Source of the DNA: Actinobacillus indolicus
Lineage (GTDB): Bacteria > Pseudomonadota > Gammaproteobacteria > Enterobacterales > Pasteurellaceae
Reading direction: 5' to 3'
Length of the DNA stretch: 64,000 bases
Assembly (NCBI RefSeq): GCF_004519515.1
Contig: NZ_CP038145.1
Location: forward strand, 124,001-188,000
How positions within the stretch are numbered: the stretch's first letter is position 1; the number at the start of each line of letters is the position of its first letter. Positions 63,098 through 64,000 of the stretch are shown here, piece after piece. The position numbers were made by a program, and so were the translations under genes. Under the pieces are notes generated by a model. That model was given only the letters and a program-made list of their open reading frames with translations. It made no database searches and was not told where the DNA came from.

Positions 63098-63958
63098 ATG
63101 CATACGCGGAAGGCAATAACGGAGGCGCTTCAAAAACTCGGAGTCCAAACCGGTGACCTCTTGATGGTACATGCCTCACTTAAAGCGATTGGTCCGGTCG
63201 AAGGAGGAGCGGAGACGGTCGTTGCCGCGTTACGCTCCGCGGTTGGGCCGACTGGCACTGTGATGGGATACGCGTCGTGGGACCGATCACCCTACGAGGA
63301 GACTCTGAATGGCGCTCGGCTGGATGACGAAGCCCGCCGTACCTGGCTGCCGTTCGATCCCGCAACAGCCGGGACTTACCGTGGGTTCGGCCTGCTGAAT
63401 CAATTTCTGGTTCAAGCCCCCGGCGCGCGGCGCAGCGCGCACCCCGATGCATCGATGGTCGCGGTTGGTCCGCTGGCTGAAACGCTGACGGAGCCTCACG
63501 AACTCGGTCACGCCTTGGGGGAAGGATCGCCCGTCGAGCGGTTCGTTCGCCTTGGCGGGAAGGCCCTGCTGTTGGGTGCGCCGCTAAACTCCGTTACCGC
63601 ATTGCACTACGCCGAGGCGGTTGCCGATATCCCCAACAAACGGTGGGTGACGTATGAGATGCCGATGCTTGGAAGAGACGGTGAAGTCGCCTGGAAAACG
63701 GCATCGGATTACGATTCAAACGGCATTCTCGATTGCTTTGCTATCGAAGGAAAGCCGGATGCGGTTGAAACTATAGCAAATGCTTACGTGAAGCTCGGTC
63801 GCCATCGAGAAGGTGTCGTGGGCTTTGCTCAGTGCTACCTGTTCGACGCGCAGGACATCGTGACGTTCGGCGTCACCTATCTTGAGAAGCATTTCGGAAC
63901 CACTCCGATCGTGCCTCCGCACGAGGCCGTCGAGCGCTCTTGCGAGCCTTCAGGTTAG
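63098..63958 (+). CDS. aac(3)-IIa: Aminoglycoside 3-N-acetyltransferase AAC(3)-IIa
   Basis: A 286-residue protein, full length, with family motifs LLMVHASLKAIGPVEGG, GARRSAHPDASMVAVG and LLLGAPLNSVTALHYAE. It acetylates gentamicin, tobramycin and related 2-deoxystreptamine drugs. The sequence resembles IIa more than IId by residues I remember (ALQKL, RTWLPF). The ATG at 63098 follows AGAGGAG; the frame from 63074 extends into the leader. High GC. Confidence 0.93.
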   Translation: MHTRKAITEALQKLGVQTGDLLMVHASLKAIGPVEGGAETVVAALRSAVGPTGTVMGYASWDRSPYEETLNGARLDDEARRTWLPFDPATAGTYRGFGLLNQFLVQAPGARRSAHPDASMVAVGPLAETLTEPHELGHALGEGSPVERFVRLGGKALLLGAPLNSVTALHYAEAVADIPNKRWVTYEMPMLGRDGEVAWKTASDYDSNGILDCFAIEGKPDAVETIANAYVKLGRHREGVVGFAQCYLFDAQDIVTFGVTYLEKHFGTTPIVPPHEAVERSCEPSG

Positions 63959-63970
63959 AGGCCGTCGACA

Positions 63971-64000
63971 ATGATAATCTGGATCAACGGACCTTTCGGC
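63971..64000 (+). CDS. tmrB: TmrB-like protein, first codons (partial)
   Basis: The frame MIIWINGPFG starts 12 bp after the aac(3)-II stop region and runs off the window. The start of a P-loop ATP-binding protein, and the usual companion tmrB of aac(3)-II, fits. Only ten codons are visible. Confidence 0.7.
   Translation, partial: MIIWINGPFG

Overview
The window reads as a Pasteurellaceae chromosome of the Actinobacillus / Glaesserella / Mannheimia type. Two things point there: many copies of the uptake-signal core ACAAGCGGT or its complement ACCGCTTGT, often followed by an AT tract with TTTGCAAA (the 'Apl-type' signal), and gene sets typical of that family (ompW, an fnr/hlyX-like gene, epmB divergent from efp, znuCB beside mepM). 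I cannot fix the species; a pig-associated Actinobacillus or Glaesserella fits the ISApl1 and blaROB cargo.

Positions 1 to about 44,300 are ordinary core genome: tRNA modification and repair (trmJ tail, uvrB), translation (epmB, efp, rlmE, greA, tRNA-Val), cell division and envelope (zapB, ftsH, murQ, anmK, dacB, mepM, OmpA-type lipoprotein, ompW), regulation (fnr, glpR), metabolism (tdk, ispA, xseB, fabI, dapA, purB, ubiA), proteolysis (lon, ftsH), oxidative folding and recombination (dsbC-recJ) and zinc import (znuCB). The only disturbance is an IS256-like element with a zinc ribbon (26505-27589), whose transposase is frameshifted.

At 44308-44393 lies tRNA-Leu(CAA). Directly after its CCA begins a parA-like gene cut short at 183 codons. 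This is the arrangement known for the ICEHin1056-type integrative conjugative elements of Pasteurellaceae, so I read 44394 onward as the left end of an ICE or its remnant. I found no further uptake signals from here to the end of the window. The island first carries two small genes of unknown function and a dead rhs gene (nonsense codon, a second copy of the zinc-ribbon IS, and truncation by IS10).

The rest is nested resistance DNA. From left to right: IS10 fused in frame to the end of IS26; a Gram-positive-like fragment with a 5'-truncated ble and a pyridoxamine-oxidase-fold gene; an internally deleted IS26; the Tn10 core jemA-jemB-jemC-tetR-tetA(B), with a one-base change in operator O2; a complete ISApl1; a Neisseriaceae-derived piece (accB, a DUF5713-like gene, blaROB-1) marked by Neisseriaceae DNA uptake sequences; a truncated direct copy of ISApl1; sul2-catA3-aph(3'')-Ib; an IS3-family remnant that has replaced strB and inherited its start codon; and aac(3)-IIa followed by the first codons of tmrB at the window edge. 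By family knowledge the intact genes predict resistance to tetracycline, beta-lactams, sulfonamides, chloramphenicol, streptomycin and gentamicin-type aminoglycosides.

The most unusual points are the Neisserial blaROB module with its uptake sequences still in place, the duplicated terminal repeats and start-codon hairpin shared by both zinc-ribbon IS copies, the tet operator mutation, and the pair of long palindromes exactly 63 bp apart in front of an orphan AAA/DUF4143 ATPase gene.
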